Shown: positions 5,437 to 6,061 of the stretch, piece by piece | How positions within the stretch are numbered: the first letter of the stretch is position 1 | Layout: the number at the start of each line of letters is the position of its first letter | From: Gammaproteobacteria bacterium | GTDB lineage: Bacteria; Pseudomonadota; Gammaproteobacteria; GRL18 | Direction of reading: 5' to 3' | Assembly (NCBI GenBank): GCA_013139395.1 | Contig: WTAX01000402.1 | Span: 1 to 6,061 of the forward strand | DNA length: 6,061 nucleotides | Translations under genes and position numbers: made by a program | The notes under the pieces: model-generated | Databases searched by the model: none | The model's input: only the letters and a program-made list of their open reading frames with translations | Told to the model about the DNA's origin: nothing

Positions 5437-6061
5437 ATGATGTTATTGCCACAGGAAATTATTCGCTCTAAGCGTGATGGAAATGCGTTAAACAAGGCAG
5501 AAATTGACTTCTTTATTAAAGGTATTGTTTTGAATACTGTCACAGAAGGTCAGATTGCAGCTTTTGCAATGGCAGTTTATTTTCAGGATATGACAATGGA
5601 TGAACGTGTCCTGCTGGCTTGTGCAATGCGTGACTCAGGCTCTGTCTTAGACTGGCGTTCCCTTAATCTTAATGGTCCGGTGCTGGATAAACATTCAACC
5701 GGTGGCGTTGGTGATGTGGTTTCCTTAATGTTAGGTCCTATGGTGGCTGCCTGCGGCGGCTATGTTCCTATGATCTCAGGTCGCGGTCTGGGGCATACCG
5801 GCGGCACTCTGGATAAATTTGATGCCATCCCCGGTTATCAGACAGCACCGGATAATGAACTATTTCGACAAGTTGTTAAAAATGTGGGTGTTGCCATTAT
5901 TGGTCAAACCGGTGATTTAGCTCCGGCAGACAAACGCTTTTATGCGACACGGGATATTACAGCGACTGTTGAATCCATCGCATTGATCACCGCTTCAATT
6001 TTATCAAAAAAACTGGCGGCAGGACTTGATTCTCTGGTAATGGATGTTAAAGCGGGTAATG
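5437..6061 (+). CDS. deoA: Thymidine phosphorylase DeoA (3' end outside the window)
   Basis: Phosphorolyses thymidine (and deoxyuridine) to the base and deoxyribose-1-phosphate. The first 208 codons are present and in frame to the window edge, a little under half of the roughly 440-aa E. coli enzyme. The translation starts [15 protein letters not shown]. It shows the helical N-terminal domain, the phosphate-binding KHSTGGVGD (85-93), the glycine-rich nucleoside phosphorylase signature [13 protein letters not shown] (114-126), [18 protein letters not shown] (156-173) with R172, and S187 and K191 in ITASILSKK, corresponding to the E. coli thymine-binding residues. Two adjacent ATGs are possible: 5437 has AGGA 10 bases upstream and is preferred, while 5440 aligns better with the E. 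coli start. It is the last deo gene seen here, whereas in E. coli deoA directly follows deoC. The truncation is only the window edge. Confidence 0.95.
   Translation, partial: MMLLPQEIIRSKRDGNALNKAEIDFFIKGIVLNTVTEGQIAAFAMAVYFQDMTMDERVLLACAMRDSGSVLDWRSLNLNGPVLDKHSTGGVGDVVSLMLGPMVAACGGYVPMISGRGLGHTGGTLDKFDAIPGYQTAPDNELFRQVVKNVGVAIIGQTGDLAPADKRFYATRDITATVESIALITASILSKKLAAGLDSLVMDVKAGN

Noticed and set aside
5099..5543. Two minus-strand open frames over the deoD end and deoA start
   Set aside because: Both are antisense to conserved coding sequence, with no ribosome site or family resemblance.
1..6061. tRNA or rRNA genes, CRISPR arrays, transposase genes, prophage or toxin-antitoxin modules
   Set aside because: No cloverleaf, rRNA signature, regularly spaced repeat array or matching protein was seen. 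The only repeat structures are those listed.

Overview
The window carries housekeeping genes of a moderately AT-rich (roughly 40% GC by eye) bacterium. It is most likely a gammaproteobacterium: DeoC, DeoB, DeoD and the DeoA fragment all read as close relatives of the E. coli proteins, down to the order of their active-site motifs. The genus cannot be assigned from this sequence. Every gene is on the + strand.

Layout: 1-280 is an AT-rich leader with a 14-nt perfect palindrome and several GATAAA/TTTATC motifs. It precedes a TauD/TfdA-type non-haem iron, 2-oxoglutarate-dependent dioxygenase (281-1216; substrate unknown). The gene-free stretch 1217-1564 holds a pyrimidine-rich hexamer-repeat tract and a striking element: two perfect 33-bp inverted arms around a 54-nt loop that itself holds small inverted repeats (1302-1421). 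Next comes a thymidylate synthase (thyA, 1565-2389). An approximately 190-nt spacer (2390-2578) contains an AT-rich hairpin, a plausible sigma70-type promoter and an operator-like inverted repeat. Then follows the deo cluster: deoC (2579-3349), deoB (3364-4608), deoD (4684-5394) and deoA (5437 onward, cut by the window end).

How the genes fit together: ThyA makes dTMP de novo from dUMP. The deo genes run the opposite way and break down deoxyribonucleosides. DeoA (pyrimidine) and DeoD (purine) phosphorolyse nucleosides to free base plus (deoxy)ribose-1-phosphate. DeoB moves the phosphate to C5. DeoC splits deoxyribose-5-phosphate into acetaldehyde and glyceraldehyde-3-phosphate. All four steps are present, but the order is C-B-D-A instead of the E. 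coli order C-A-B-D.

I did not find a convincing undescribed system. The best candidates for a second look are the long hairpin element before thyA, the deoC leader (promoter, inverted repeat and an 11-codon ORF whose stop overlaps the deoC start), and the divergent ThyA with its insertion before the catalytic cysteine.
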